Source of the DNA: Pseudomonadota bacterium
Lineage (GTDB): Bacteria; Pseudomonadota; Alphaproteobacteria; SHVP01
Assembly: GCA_027622715.1 (NCBI GenBank)
Contig: JAQBYN010000006.1
Location: forward strand, 53,424 to 117,423
Length of the DNA stretch: 64,000 nucleotides
Direction of reading: 5' to 3'
Positions within the stretch are counted from its first letter, which is position 1. Every line of letters begins with the position of its first letter. The translations under genes were made by a program, and so were the position numbers. Shown piece after piece: positions 8,825 through 17,430 of the stretch. The notes beneath the pieces were generated by a model. It ran no database searches. It saw only the letters and a program-made list of their open reading frames with translations, and was not told where the DNA came from.

Positions 8825-9685
8825 TCAAAGCGCGTCGACGGGAAGTTTAAGATAGGCAACGCCGTTCGATTCCGGCGGCGGCAGGTGGCCTGCGCGCATA
8901 TTGACCTGAACACTGGGCAGGATAAGCGTCGGCATGTCGAGGGTCTTGTCGCGCGCCGTACGCATTTGCACGAATTCGGCTTCCGCGATCCCGTCGCGGA
9001 CGTGAAGGTTGTTGGCCCGTTCGTCGGCGACCGTTGTTTCCCAGGCGACGGCGCGGCCGCCCGGCATGTAGTCGTGGCACATGAAAAGACGGGTTTCGGG
9101 CGGCAAAGCTAAAACCTTGTTGATCGATTGGTAGAGGGTCGCCGCGCTGCCGCCAGGGAAATCGCACCGTGCCGTACCGTAGTCGGGCATAAACAGCGTA
9201 TCGCCGACAAAGGCGGCATCGCCGATGACGTAGGTGACGCAAGCCGGGGTGTGTCCCGGGGTATGCATCACCCGCCCTGCCATCGCGCCGATCTTGAAGG
9301 TGTCGCCATCGGCGAACAGATGGTCGAACTGGCTGCCGTCGGTGGCGAAAGAAGGTTCGGTGTTGAACACGCCCGCAAAGGTTTCTTGCACCGATTTGAT
9401 GTGTTCGCCGATGGCCGTCTTTCCCCCTAGCGGTTTTTTGAGATAGGGCGCGGCGGTCAGATGATCGGCATGGGCGTGGGTCTCGAGGATCCAGTCGACG
9501 GTCAGGTTTTCTTGGCGCACATAGGCGATGACGGCGTCAGCGGATGCGGTCCCGGTGCGGCCCGATTTGGGGTCGAAGTCGCGCACCGAGTCGATGATCG
9601 CGCAATGCGTCCCGCCCGGCTCACGAACAACATGGGTAACGGTGAAGGTTGCGGGGTCGAAAAAGGAGCGAATGTCGGGTTTCAT
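8825..9685 (-). CDS. blh: MBL-fold persulfide dioxygenase-like hydrolase (Blh/ETHE1 group)
   Basis: A 286-residue metallo-beta-lactamase-fold protein. The metal-binding motif ILETHAHADHLTAAPYL, then MHTPGHTPAC and the FVGDTLFMPDYGTARCDFPGG segment, match the ETHE1/Blh branch, which oxidises glutathione persulfide to sulfite using a mononuclear iron. A GGAGGTGG ribosome-binding site precedes the start. It heads a minus-strand operon (cytochrome b, rhodanese, then two quinone oxidoreductases) and is divergent from an ArsR-type repressor with a shared operator. This is the same pairing as bigR-blh in Agrobacterium and Xylella. The gene symbol is by similarity of context and motif only. Confidence 0.9.
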   Translation of the reverse strand: MKPDIRSFFDPATFTVTHVVREPGGTHCAIIDSVRDFDPKSGRTGTASADAVIAYVRQENLTVDWILETHAHADHLTAAPYLKKPLGGKTAIGEHIKSVQETFAGVFNTEPSFATDGSQFDHLFADGDTFKIGAMAGRVMHTPGHTPACVTYVIGDAAFVGDTLFMPDYGTARCDFPGGSAATLYQSINKVLALPPETRLFMCHDYMPGGRAVAWETTVADERANNLHVRDGIAEAEFVQMRTARDKTLDMPTLILPSVQVNMRAGHLPPPESNGVAYLKLPVDAL

Positions 9686-9746
9686 GCCACCTCCGTGAGT
9701 TTGGTTTCAGGCGCCGCGGAAATCGTTTGCATGGCAGGCTTCCGCA

Positions 9747-9773
9747 CTTATATATGAACACGCTAATATATAG
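9747..9773. promoter_or_regulatory. Probable operator of the BigR/SqrR-like repressor
   Basis: An AT-rich imperfect palindrome with 10-base arms (9747-9756 and 9764-9773, eight of ten positions matching) around a 7-base spacer. It lies in the 91-base divergent gap between the blh-like gene and the ArsR-type regulator, ending three bases before the regulator start. Its AT content stands out from the GC-rich surroundings, and BigR sites are reported as AT-rich palindromes in the same place. It should control both directions. Confidence 0.66.
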
Positions 9774-9776
9774 ACA

Positions 9777-10088
9777 ATGGTTAAATTAGAAAAACTTAAT
9801 ATAAAGAAGATGGAGCGCTCGGCCGCCCAGGCCAGTGCGCTCATGCGCGCCTTGGGCCACGAAAAGCGCCTGCTGATCCTGTGTCATTTGTCGGGCGGTG
9901 AATTATCGGTGGGCGCGCTGGCGGGCCGCCTTGATTTGCCGCAATCGCCGTTGTCACAACATCTTGCGCGCCTGCGCAAAGATGGGCTGGTGGACACGCG
10001 CCGTGAAGCGCAAACCATCTACTACCGGCTCAGCAATCCAGCCGCGACGAAGATCGTCAAGACGCTTTACAAAACCTACTGCGGCTGA
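9777..10088 (+). CDS. bigR: ArsR-family sulfide/persulfide-sensing repressor (BigR/SqrR-like)
   Basis: A 103-residue winged-helix ArsR protein (ALGHEKRLLILCHL, then PQSPLSQHLARLRKDGLV as recognition helix). It holds exactly two cysteines, Cys36 and Cys102, 66 residues apart. From memory, the redox pairs of BigR and SqrR (about Cys42/108 and Cys41/107) have the same spacing. The arrangement next to a persulfide-dioxygenase-like gene supports release from DNA when the cysteines form a di- or polysulfide bridge. The ATG at 9777 lies three bases after the operator with no visible ribosome-binding site, so the message may be leaderless, or translation may start at Met12 (9810). Confidence 0.85.
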   Translation: MVKLEKLNIKKMERSAAQASALMRALGHEKRLLILCHLSGGELSVGALAGRLDLPQSPLSQHLARLRKDGLVDTRREAQTIYYRLSNPAATKIVKTLYKTYCG

Positions 10089-10105
10089 ATGCCGCGTCCC
10101 TGTCG

Positions 10106-11071
10106 CTAGGGCTTGAGGATAATCGAGCCCGTTGTCTTGCGTCCTTGCAGATCAATGTGCGCCTGGGCGCCGTCCTTCAGGGCGTAGCTATGATTGACCT
10201 CGATCTTCATCGCGCCCTTGGCGACAAGATCGAAGAACGCCGCCGCCGAAGCGCGTGCCTCGTCGAGCCGCCCGAGCAACGTGGCAATCGATCCCTTGGT
10301 ATACAAAACCGACTGCGGCAGATCGTCGATGCTGAGGGTCGACGGCCCGGACGCGGCACCAAAGGTGCACAACGTGCCGTAGGTCGCCAAGCAGGCGGCG
10401 GACTTTTTTGGGTTATCGCCGCCGACACCGTCATAGACTGCGGCGACACCGTGCCCGCCGGTGATCTCTTTGACCCGGGCGACGAAGTCTTCCTTGGTGT
10501 AGTCGATGATATGCGCGGCACCCAGGCTGGTGGCCAATTTGGCCTTGGCGTCGGTTGACACCGTGCCGATCAGCTTGGCGCCGATATGCTTGGCCCATTG
10601 GCAGGCGAACAAGCCAACGCCGCCAGCCGCCGCGTGGAACAACACCCAGTCGCCCGAGTTAATGGGCCGCACTCGGGTGAACAAGTGATGGACGGTAATG
10701 CCCTTGGTGATGGCAGCAGCCGCCTCGTCGTCGGATACGCCGTCCGGCACCGGCACCAAAAGATCGGCCCTGATGACGCGCTCTTCGCAATAGCTGCCGG
10801 GTGCCAGCGGATAGCATACGCGGTCGCCTTGCTTGACGCCGCTCACGCCGTCGCCGACCGCGATAACCGCGCCGGCCCCTTCAACGCCGAGGACGCGCGG
10901 GAAGGATGAGCCCGGATAGATCCCCTCGCGGTGATAGGTGTCGATGAAGTTTACCCCGATTGCGCTGTGGCGCAGGCGCACCTCGCCGGGGCCGGGATCG
11001 CCGACTTCAACATCGGCCCATTCGAGAACCTCAGGACCGCCCGCTTGAGCGGCCCGCAACGCTTTGACCAT
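10106..11071 (-). CDS. NAD(P)H:quinone oxidoreductase paralogue 5 (MDR family)
   Basis: A 321-residue member of the same QOR set: MVKALRAAQAGGPEVL start, nucleotide-binding motif AAAGGVGLFACQWAKHIGA, and the TTGSIILKP end. It differs by an early GVNFIDTYHREGIYPGSSFP region close to that of E. coli QorA (IGINFIDTYIRSGLYP), which suggests it is the copy nearest the classical quinone reductase. It converges with the ArsR gene at a gap of 17 bases and lies nine bases downstream of the dienelactone hydrolase, with which it is probably co-transcribed. Confidence 0.92.
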   Translation of the reverse strand: MVKALRAAQAGGPEVLEWADVEVGDPGPGEVRLRHSAIGVNFIDTYHREGIYPGSSFPRVLGVEGAGAVIAVGDGVSGVKQGDRVCYPLAPGSYCEERVIRADLLVPVPDGVSDDEAAAAITKGITVHHLFTRVRPINSGDWVLFHAAAGGVGLFACQWAKHIGAKLIGTVSTDAKAKLATSLGAAHIIDYTKEDFVARVKEITGGHGVAAVYDGVGGDNPKKSAACLATYGTLCTFGAASGPSTLSIDDLPQSVLYTKGSIATLLGRLDEARASAAAFFDLVAKGAMKIEVNHSYALKDGAQAHIDLQGRKTTGSIILKP

Positions 11072-11080
11072 GCTGCGCGC

Positions 11081-11776
11081 CTAGGCGAGGTGCTGCTTGA
11101 AGAAATCGAGCGTGCGCGATTCGGCCAGTTCGGCGGCCTCTTTGCGGTACGCGTCGCCGCCCTTGCGCGCAAACGCGTGGTCTTGCCCCTCATAGTCGAA
11201 GATCGTGACCTTGGCGTTGCCGGCCAACCCGTCATGCACTTTCTTTTGCGCATCCTTGGGCACGAACTGGTCCTCGACAGCGATGTGCAGCATCAAGGGG
11301 CTCTTCATGTTGGCCTGTTCGCCCAACTTGCTGTCGATGCCGACGCCGTAATAGCCGACGTTGGCATTCGCATCGGTGCGCACCGAACTCATGTAAGACA
11401 AAAAGCCACCCAAGCAGAACCCGACGGTGCCCACTTTTGTGCTGGCGCCGTGATGGCCGCGCAACGCGGTGATGCTGTCTTGAATATCGGCGATGCCTTT
11501 TTCGACATCGAAGCGGCCATATAGATCGAACGCCTTGGCGAAATCGGTTTCGCCCTCGCCGTTGATCTGGACGCCGGGTTCCAGGCGCCAGAACAAATCG
11601 GGCGCCAGCGCGACGTAGCCTTGCTTGGCGAGGTCGTCGGCGATGTTGCGCATCCACGTGTTCACGCCGAATACTTCCTGGATGCAAATGATGCCGGGGC
11701 CCTTGCCGCCCTCGGGCGTCGCGAGATAGCCCATGAAGCTGCCGTCTTTACCCTTGATCTGGATTTCTTGACCCAT
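11081..11776 (-). CDS. Dienelactone hydrolase family protein
   Basis: A 231-residue alpha/beta hydrolase. The nucleophile elbow GFCLGG places the catalytic cysteine at 121, with Asp169 (in AVEDQFVP) and His200 (in GQDHAF). This spacing equals, with an offset of two, the Cys123-Asp171-His202 triad recalled for Pseudomonas dienelactone hydrolase. It would open lactones or thioesters in aromatic or unrelated metabolism, but no catechol-pathway genes lie nearby, so the physiological substrate is open. GGGGAGGA precedes the ATG. It is followed after nine bases by QOR paralogue 5. Confidence 0.9.
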   Translation of the reverse strand: MGQEIQIKGKDGSFMGYLATPEGGKGPGIICIQEVFGVNTWMRNIADDLAKQGYVALAPDLFWRLEPGVQINGEGETDFAKAFDLYGRFDVEKGIADIQDSITALRGHHGASTKVGTVGFCLGGFLSYMSSVRTDANANVGYYGVGIDSKLGEQANMKSPLMLHIAVEDQFVPKDAQKKVHDGLAGNAKVTIFDYEGQDHAFARKGGDAYRKEAAELAESRTLDFFKQHLA

Positions 11777-11859
11777 GATCGTCCTCCCCTGAATTGTATC
11801 GCGTTGTTTTTCGGCCCGGACTCTAGCCCATGGCCCGCCGCTGAGTCACGACGCGCGGC

Positions 11860-12321
11860 TTACAGCGCGAGCGCGCCTTCGAGCCGCAACAGCGCGATCT
11901 TGGTCGGCAACCCCTCACCGCCGGAATAGCCGCCCATTTTGCCGCCCGCCGCCAGCACCCGGTGGCACGGAATGATCACCGGAATCGGGTTCGCCCCGCA
12001 GGCCCCCCCAACCGCGCGCGGCGCGCTGGAGAGATCACGCGCGAGATCGGCGTAGGCGCGCGTGCCGCCATAGGGAATGGCAACCATCAGGCCCCACACT
12101 TTTTGTTGGAACGCGGTGCCATGCGGATGAAGTGGCAAATCAAAGCGCATCAGCGACCCATCGAAATAGGCCGCGAGCTGTTCGACCGCGTCATCGAGTA
12201 ACGCCGTGTGCGTTTGCGTCATCCCGCGCCCGAAGTCGAGCGCCACGACCGCGCCGTCGTCCTCGCTGACCGTCAGGTCGCCCACGGGCGAGGGGTAGGA
12301 GAGTTGCGGCGCGGGAGTCAT
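11860..12321 (-). CDS. ogt: Methylated-DNA--protein-cysteine methyltransferase
   Basis: A 153-residue suicide repair protein that takes the alkyl group from O6-alkylguanine. The active-site signature NPIPVIIPCHRVL is intact, with the acceptor cysteine, as are the helix-turn-helix region (TAFQQKVWGLMVAIPYG) and the downstream GGYSGGEGLPTKIALLRLEG. The start is set at 12321 because it follows the vapC stop after a single base, and because relatives begin with a short MTPAP-like leader. Reading the frame further upstream would enter vapC. The linkage suggests translational coupling to the toxin gene. Confidence 0.94.
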   Translation of the reverse strand: MTPAPQLSYPSPVGDLTVSEDDGAVVALDFGRGMTQTHTALLDDAVEQLAAYFDGSLMRFDLPLHPHGTAFQQKVWGLMVAIPYGGTRAYADLARDLSSAPRAVGGACGANPIPVIIPCHRVLAAGGKMGGYSGGEGLPTKIALLRLEGALAL

Positions 12322-12322
12322 G

Positions 12323-12715
12323 TCAGTACGCCGCGGCCAGAATATCGGTGTGCGCGAAGTCGTTGCCCTTGAACAACAGCGGCTCGTTCTCGATGAGCGC
12401 AACGGCGTAGCTCATGCAGTCGCCGAAGTTGAGCGCCGCCGGATGGCGGCCTTTGCCGAAACGGTCGATGGCGGTTCGCGCGGCGCTGATGTGGCGCGCG
12501 GCGAAGGGAACCAGCGTCACGTTGTAGCCCGTGAAGAAGGCGTCGAGTGCGTCTTGCCCGTCATCGGGAAGCAGCCTGCGCAGGACGATTGCCGCTTCGA
12601 CCATCGTTGGCGTGCCGATAAGACGGGCGGCAGCATCGGCCACGGCGATCTTGAGCCGTTCGGCTTCCGGTTCCCGGAACATGATGGCGATCAGGGCAGA
12701 GGTGTCGAGAACCAT
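12323..12715 (-). CDS. vapC: VapC-type PIN-domain ribonuclease toxin
   Basis: A 130-residue PIN-domain protein. The first acidic residue sits in MVLDTSALIAI, the second in TPTMVEAAIVL, and the third and fourth in LNFGDCMSYA and LLFKGNDFAHTDI, giving the usual four-acid Mg2+ site. VapC toxins cut tRNA or rRNA in the cytoplasm. It overlaps the upstream antitoxin gene by one base (TGATG), and ogt follows after one base. The catalytic residues appear complete, so the toxin is probably functional; the RNA target is unknown. Confidence 0.92.
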   Translation of the reverse strand: MVLDTSALIAIMFREPEAERLKIAVADAAARLIGTPTMVEAAIVLRRLLPDDGQDALDAFFTGYNVTLVPFAARHISAARTAIDRFGKGRHPAALNFGDCMSYAVALIENEPLLFKGNDFAHTDILAAAY

Positions 12716-12981
12716 CAGCGCGGTAAGCCCTGCTCGTCGTACATCTCGTCCATGATTTCTTGAACGGATTTATCCGTGCGCCGCGGCATGGCGGCGATCC
12801 GATCCTGCAACCGGGTAATCGCCGCAAGCATGTCGTCGCGATTCTTGCTGCGGTCCGGTTGGCCGCTGGTCAGCGCCGCGCGCAACGCGTCCTTGACCGC
12901 CCGGGTAATGGATTTTCCCGATCGCGCTGCGAGTTCGCGCGCCAAACGGTCGGTTTCCTCGTCTTTGATGTTGAGGCTCAT
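12715..12981 (-). CDS. vapB: VapB-type antitoxin
   Basis: An 88-residue antitoxin. The N-terminal MSLNIKDEETDRLARELAARSGKSITRAV matches the PSK/Rv0623-like ribbon-helix-helix group that pairs with VapC. The acidic, flexible C-terminal part (KSVQEIMDEMYDEQG) would wrap the PIN toxin. It starts the operon vapB-vapC-ogt, with coupling by a one-base overlap, and as in other pairs it should repress its own promoter with VapC as co-repressor. Confidence 0.9.
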   Translation of the reverse strand: MSLNIKDEETDRLARELAARSGKSITRAVKDALRAALTSGQPDRSKNRDDMLAAITRLQDRIAAMPRRTDKSVQEIMDEMYDEQGLPR

Positions 12982-13040
12982 GGGGTCCTCTGGGGCAGAA
13001 CAGGAAGAATTATCTTCCTTTTTCTTTACTCTCGCAACGC

Positions 13041-15065
13041 CTAAACCCCCGGCACCGCCGCGCCCAGCTTAGCCGCGTCGGTCACCGGCAACGAACAGGT
13101 TTCACCGATGCATACGTAGGCCGTGGCGTTGCCGCCCATTTGCGTCTTCCCAGCCGCCGGATGGCTGGCGGGTAAAGCCGCGTCTGGCGCGATCACCGAC
13201 AGTACCAGGTTGGGCGAGGCCAGCGCATAGGCGGCGTTGACCAGCGCTTTGGTGCCGGGGTCTTTGCGGTCGCCGATGACCGCGACCTGGACCGGTTTAA
13301 CCCACAGATCGACGTTGTTGAGGAACGTCATCAGGCCAAAGAAATTGCGCGCGATCTCGGGTGTGAAGGCGTCGATCAGCTGGTGGGCGCGGGCCCGATA
13401 AGCTTCCTCGCCAGTGTGCAGGTACAGGCGCGCCAGCACGCCGACCATCGTCCCGTTGCCCGACGGCACCGCGTTGTCGGTCGCGTTGCGCGGCCGGGCG
13501 ATGAGCTGTTCGCCGTCGGACGCGGTCTGGTAATAGCCGCCTTGCTCGTCGTCCCAGAAAAAGCTGTCCAACGTCGCCGACCAGGCGCCGGCGCGTTCGA
13601 GGAAACGTGCCTCGCCCGTCACCTCGAACAACGCCAATGAGGCTTGCGCCATGTTGGCGTAATCCTCGAGCATCCCGGCGTTGCGCACCTTGCCGTCGCG
13701 CGCGGCATGCCACAGCCGGTCGCCGTCGCGCATCGTCTCGGCGATGAATGTCCAGGCGCGCACCGCCGCGGCCAACCAACCCGGCTCATTAAACACGGCC
13801 GAGGCGCGCGCCATCGCCGCAATCATCATCCCGTTCCAGTCGGCCAATACCTTGTCATCCCAGCCCGGGCGCACGCGTTGTTCGCGCACGTCGTAGAGCA
13901 CGTTGCAGGCGCGCGCGAGGTCGCCTTCGAACTGCGCATCGTGCAGCGTCATCGCATGGCTGCGGTTGAGAATATTTTTACCTTCCCAGTTGCCGCCGGG
14001 CGTGACGCCGAAGACCTCGCGAACCATCGCCGCGTCGACGCCGAGCGCGGCGTCGATCTCGGTCGCGCTCCAGACGTAATATTTGCCTTCTTCGCCTTCC
14101 GAATCGGCGTCGAGCGACGCGGCAAAACCGCCGCCCTCGGCGACCATTTCGCGCAAGGTCCAGCCCACGGTTTCGCGAATGCGGGCCTTGTACAGACGCG
14201 AGCCGGTCGCCTGCCAGACCTGCGTCATCAGATCGATCAACAGCGCATTGTCGTAGAGCATCTTTTCGAAATGCGGCACCAGCCACGCGGCATCGGTCGC
14301 GTAGCGCGCATAGCCGCCGCCGACATGATCGTAAATGCCGCCCTGCGCCATTTGATCCAGCGAGACCTGCACCGCGTCGCCGAATTTTGGGTCGCCGGTG
14401 CGGCCGTGCGCGCGCCACAGGAATTCAAGCGCAAAGGTGTGCGGAAATTTCGGCGCGCCGCCGATGCCGCCCAAGTCCATGTCGACCGACTCGATCAGTC
14501 GTCCGGCCATGGTGTCGAACAGATCACCGGTCAGCGGCGGCGCGTCCTCGCCCTCGGCGGTGCGGGCCAGTTTCTGTAACCCCGTCACCAAGGCGGTGGT
14601 GTTCTTGGCGACCGCGTCCTTATCGGTGGCCCAGGCGTTGGCCATCGCTTCCAACACTTGTGGAAAGCCGGGGCGGCCAAAGCGCGGTTCGGGCGGGAAG
14701 TAGGTGCCGCCCCAATAGGGCTCAGCGGCGGGCGTCAGAAACATCGTTAGCGGCCAGCCGCCTTGCTCACCCAACATGTGCAGCGCGTTCATATAGATGG
14801 TGTCGATGTCGGGGCGCTCTTCGCGGTCGACTTTGATGTTGATGAAACGGTCGTTCATTTGGGCGGCAATTTCGGGCGATTCAAAACTTTCATGCGCCAT
14901 GACATGACACCAGTGACAGGCGGCGTAGCCGACCGACAGCAAGATCGGTTTGTCCTGATCGCGCGCGGCTTTGAGCGCCGCCGCGCCCCACGGCCACCAA
15001 TGCACCGGGTTGTCTTTATGTTGCTGCAGGTAGGGACTGGTTTCGTCGGCGAGGCGGTTTGTCAT
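13041..15065 (-). CDS. Thioredoxin-domain protein of the DUF255 / YyaL (SSP411) family
   Basis: 674 residues. The N-terminal thioredoxin-like domain starts [21 protein letters not shown] and carries CHWCHVM, where the C-x-x-C pair would sit. The rest is an alpha/alpha-toroid glycosidase-like region ([29 protein letters not shown]) seen in YyaL and mammalian SPATA20. The family's reaction is not firmly known; a redox or sugar-linked role has been suggested. The start at 15065 is preferred to a longer frame because it gives the family's MTNRL opening. It is divergent from the DUF6489 gene. An intact, full-length member. Confidence 0.93.
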   Translation of the reverse strand: MTNRLADETSPYLQQHKDNPVHWWPWGAAALKAARDQDKPILLSVGYAACHWCHVMAHESFESPEIAAQMNDRFINIKVDREERPDIDTIYMNALHMLGEQGGWPLTMFLTPAAEPYWGGTYFPPEPRFGRPGFPQVLEAMANAWATDKDAVAKNTTALVTGLQKLARTAEGEDAPPLTGDLFDTMAGRLIESVDMDLGGIGGAPKFPHTFALEFLWRAHGRTGDPKFGDAVQVSLDQMAQGGIYDHVGGGYARYATDAAWLVPHFEKMLYDNALLIDLMTQVWQATGSRLYKARIRETVGWTLREMVAEGGGFAASLDADSEGEEGKYYVWSATEIDAALGVDAAMVREVFGVTPGGNWEGKNILNRSHAMTLHDAQFEGDLARACNVLYDVREQRVRPGWDDKVLADWNGMMIAAMARASAVFNEPGWLAAAVRAWTFIAETMRDGDRLWHAARDGKVRNAGMLEDYANMAQASLALFEVTGEARFLERAGAWSATLDSFFWDDEQGGYYQTASDGEQLIARPRNATDNAVPSGNGTMVGVLARLYLHTGEEAYRARAHQLIDAFTPEIARNFFGLMTFLNNVDLWVKPVQVAVIGDRKDPGTKALVNAAYALASPNLVLSVIAPDAALPASHPAAGKTQMGGNATAYVCIGETCSLPVTDAAKLGAAVPGV

Positions 15066-15200
15066 GGACGCTTTCCGGTTGGGGCGGCGCGACCTTAACA
15101 CGCGGCGCGCGGTGCAAAACCGCAGGGCCAGTAGGGATAAACGCCGCTCGCCCCGCGCGGTGGCGCGCGCTATATAGGATCAGCGTCGAAAGGTGGCTTT

Positions 15201-15452
15201 GTGAAGATTCATTTCGATATTGATTGCACGCCCGAAGAGGCCCGAAAATTCTTGGGCTTGCCCGATGTGTCGGCCATGCAAGCCGACGTTGTGGCAAAAT
15301 TGCGCGAACGCCTGCTGACCAACATCGAGGGCATGGAACCCGAGGCCTTGCTCAAAACCTGGATGCCGGCGGGCGTCGAGGGTTGGGAGAAAATGGTCAA
15401 AGGGTTCTGGGATCAAATGGGCGCGGCACCGACTGATAAGAAAAAAAGCTAA
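15201..15452 (+). CDS. DUF6489 family protein
   Basis: An 83-residue small protein beginning MKIHFDIDCTPEEARKFLGLPDV, a signature found in a small alphaproteobacterial family of unknown function. It starts at GTG with an AGGTGG ribosome-binding site. The middle is predicted helical (LRERLLTNIEGMEPEALLKTW) and the end is lysine-rich. The ferredoxin-like gene starts two bases after its stop, so the two form one unit. The function is unknown; the family resembles phasin-sized proteins but I see no phasin motif. Confidence 0.82.
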   Translation: MKIHFDIDCTPEEARKFLGLPDVSAMQADVVAKLRERLLTNIEGMEPEALLKTWMPAGVEGWEKMVKGFWDQMGAAPTDKKKS

Positions 15453-15454
15453 TC

Positions 15455-15835
15455 ATGAATGACACCGTGACCGACACCGTGGCGCAGACTGCGGGCGCCC
15501 TGCAGCCCTACTACAACAGGCACGTGTTCTGTTGCATGAACGAACGCGAAGCCGGCCACCCGCGCGGTTGCTGCATGGAGAAGGGCGGCGCCGAGCTGCG
15601 CGCCTATATGAAAGACCAAGCGCGCGCGCTGAAGCTCAAGCGTGTCCGCATCAACCAGGCCGGTTGCCTCGACCGCTGCGAGCTGGGGCCGACGATGGTC
15701 ATCTATCCCGAAGGCATTTGGTACACCTACAGCACCAAAGAAGACGTCGACGAGATCCTGCAAACGCACCTCATTGAGGGCCGCGTGGTTGCGCGTCTGC
15801 TGTTGCAGCCCGAAGAGAAAGAAGCGCGGAAGTAG
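15455..15835 (+). CDS. (2Fe-2S) ferredoxin-domain protein (thioredoxin-like ferredoxin)
   Basis: A 126-residue protein with the pattern of thioredoxin-like 2Fe-2S ferredoxins: HVFCCMNER near the start, a GHPRGCCMEKGG stretch, then INQAGCLDRCELGPTMVIYPEG. Four of these cysteines would hold the cluster, as in NuoE-like and Azotobacter FeFd1-like proteins. It is probably an electron carrier in the cytoplasm. It is co-transcribed with the DUF6489 gene. The partner enzyme is unknown, as no oxidoreductase operon surrounds it. Confidence 0.86.
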   Translation: MNDTVTDTVAQTAGALQPYYNRHVFCCMNEREAGHPRGCCMEKGGAELRAYMKDQARALKLKRVRINQAGCLDRCELGPTMVIYPEGIWYTYSTKEDVDEILQTHLIEGRVVARLLLQPEEKEARK

Positions 15836-15890
15836 GCTGGTCGGTTTCGTCGCCCGGGCTCGGTCGCTCTTGCTCGTTCTTCCTAGCGGT

Positions 15891-15937
15891 CGCGTCCTTC
15901 GGGACGCCTGCTGGCGCAGGCTCCTCAGGATGGGCTG
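15891..15937 (+). repeat. Dispersed palindromic repeat, copy 1 (inverted relative to copy 2)
   Basis: About 47 bases that start CGCGTCCTTCGGGACGCC and end with GGCTCCTCAGGATG plus four bases. The same two blocks occur as reverse complement at 16000-16051. The 5' block is itself a small TTCG-capped hairpin. Similar GC-rich repeats are scattered between genes in many alphaproteobacteria. Confidence 0.7.
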
Positions 15938-15999
15938 ATAGCCTGGCCGCGGGTTTCCTAGCAGCCCATTTGAGAAAATGGAGACATCCAGACCAATAC

Positions 16000-16051
16000 C
16001 AGCTCATCCTGAGGAGCCCCGCGCAGCGCGCGGGGCGTCCCGAAGGACGCG
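16000..16051 (-). repeat. Dispersed palindromic repeat, copy 2
   Basis: Contains CATCCTGAGGAGCC, then a GC-rich self-complementary core (GCCCCGCG/CGCGGGGC), then GGCGTCCCGAAGGACGCG. This is the reverse complement of copy 1 except for the variable core. With copy 1 it could form a long cruciform or a stem in the leader upstream of mnmE. Confidence 0.7.
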
Positions 16052-16107
16052 CCGGCCCCTCGAAACGGTATAAGAAGGGCGGCGGCCTGTTCTGCGCGGC
16101 GAGAAGC

Positions 16108-17430
16108 ATGACTCAATCCGACACCATTTTTGCATTGTCGAGCGGCCAGGGCCGGGCCGGGGTGGCGGTGATTCGGGTCTCGGGGCCGGCCGCCGGCACC
16201 GCGATCCATGCGCTGACCGGGGCGCCGCCGGGGCCGCCGCGCCTGATGGTCTTGCGCGATATTCGCGACGGCGCCGGCGCGACGATCGACAAAGCGATGG
16301 TCGCGTGGTTTGCCGCACCGCGTAGCGTGACCGGTGAAGACGTCGCCGAGGTTCATGTCCACGGTGGGCGTGCGGTGGTGGCCGCCGTGCTGGATGCGTT
16401 GAGCAAGATCGCGGGCTGTCGACCGGCCGATGCCGGCGACTTCACACGGCGCGCGTTCGACAACGGTAAGCTCGACTTAACCCAAGTCGAAGGCCTTGCC
16501 GATTTGATCGACGCCGACACCGAAGGCCAACGCCGGCAAGCATTACGGCAAGTGAACGGCGCGCTCGGCTTGCTGTATGAATCGTGGCGCGCGCGCTTGA
16601 TGCGTGCACTGGCGCATCTCGAAGCCGACATCGATTTCCCCGACGAAGATTTGCCGGATCATTTGCCCGACGCGTTGCGCGGCGATCTCGATGCGCTCGC
16701 CTTAGAAATGCGCGCCCACCTAAATGATGCCGGCATCGGCGAGCGCACCCGCGATGGTTTTCACGTCGTTATCGTTGGCGCGCCAAACGTCGGAAAATCT
16801 AGTATTATCAATAGGTTAGCGAAACGAAACGCGGCGATCGTCGCGGCCACCGCGGGCACCACACGAGACGTTGTTGAGGTCCAACTCGACATTGCGGGAT
16901 TGCCGGTAACGCTTGCCGACACCGCGGGCTTGCGCGACGCAGGTGACGCGATCGAACGCGAAGGCGTTCGCCGCGCGCACCAACGTTCTGCCGAAGCCGA
17001 TCTACGAATCGCGGTGTTCGACGCGACGACATGGCCGCAGCGCGACGCGGCGACGGCGGCGTTGGTTGACGACGCGACGATCGTGGTCGTCAACAAAAGC
17101 GATCTTGCGCCGGCGTGCGATGTCGGTGCCGCGCTGGCGGTGTCGGCGACAACCGGGGCGGGGATCGATGCGCTGATCGCCGCGTTGACAGAACGTGTGC
17201 GTGCCGCGGCCGACGCGGCCACCGATGCGCCGCCGATTACCCGGCTGCGTCATCGCCGTGCGGTTCAAGAGTCGCACGATGCGTTGACGCGCGCGCGGGG
17301 CGCAAACGCGGCCGAGCTGCGCGCCGAAGACATGCGGCTCGCGGCCCGCGCGTTGGGGCGCATCACCGGGCGCGTCGATGTCGAAGATTTACTCGACGTC
17401 ATCTTCAAGGATTTTTGTATCGGCAAGTAG
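16108..17430 (+). CDS. mnmE: tRNA uridine-5-carboxymethylaminomethyl modification GTPase MnmE
   Basis: A 440-residue GTPase that works with MnmG to modify U34 of several tRNAs, using tetrahydrofolate, FAD and glycine or ammonium. It starts [25 protein letters not shown] (folate-binding N-terminal domain). The G1 motif reads [10 protein letters not shown]2/G3 ATAGTTRD and DTAGL, G4 NKSD, and it ends with FCIGK, the conserved cysteine motif. The start at 16108 is chosen because the family begins here; the frame stays open upstream through the repeat region. It leads the group mnmE-mnmG-rsmG-parA-parB. Confidence 0.97.
   Translation: MTQSDTIFALSSGQGRAGVAVIRVSGPAAGTAIHALTGAPPGPPRLMVLRDIRDGAGATIDKAMVAWFAAPRSVTGEDVAEVHVHGGRAVVAAVLDALSKIAGCRPADAGDFTRRAFDNGKLDLTQVEGLADLIDADTEGQRRQALRQVNGALGLLYESWRARLMRALAHLEADIDFPDEDLPDHLPDALRGDLDALALEMRAHLNDAGIGERTRDGFHVVIVGAPNVGKSSIINRLAKRNAAIVAATAGTTRDVVEVQLDIAGLPVTLADTAGLRDAGDAIEREGVRRAHQRSAEADLRIAVFDATTWPQRDAATAALVDDATIVVVNKSDLAPACDVGAALAVSATTGAGIDALIAALTERVRAAADAATDAPPITRLRHRRAVQESHDALTRARGANAAELRAEDMRLAARALGRITGRVDVEDLLDVIFKDFCIGK

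Noticed and set aside
13644..14579. Long plus-strand frame inside the DUF255 gene
   Set aside because: Same reason: antisense shadow of a conserved gene.
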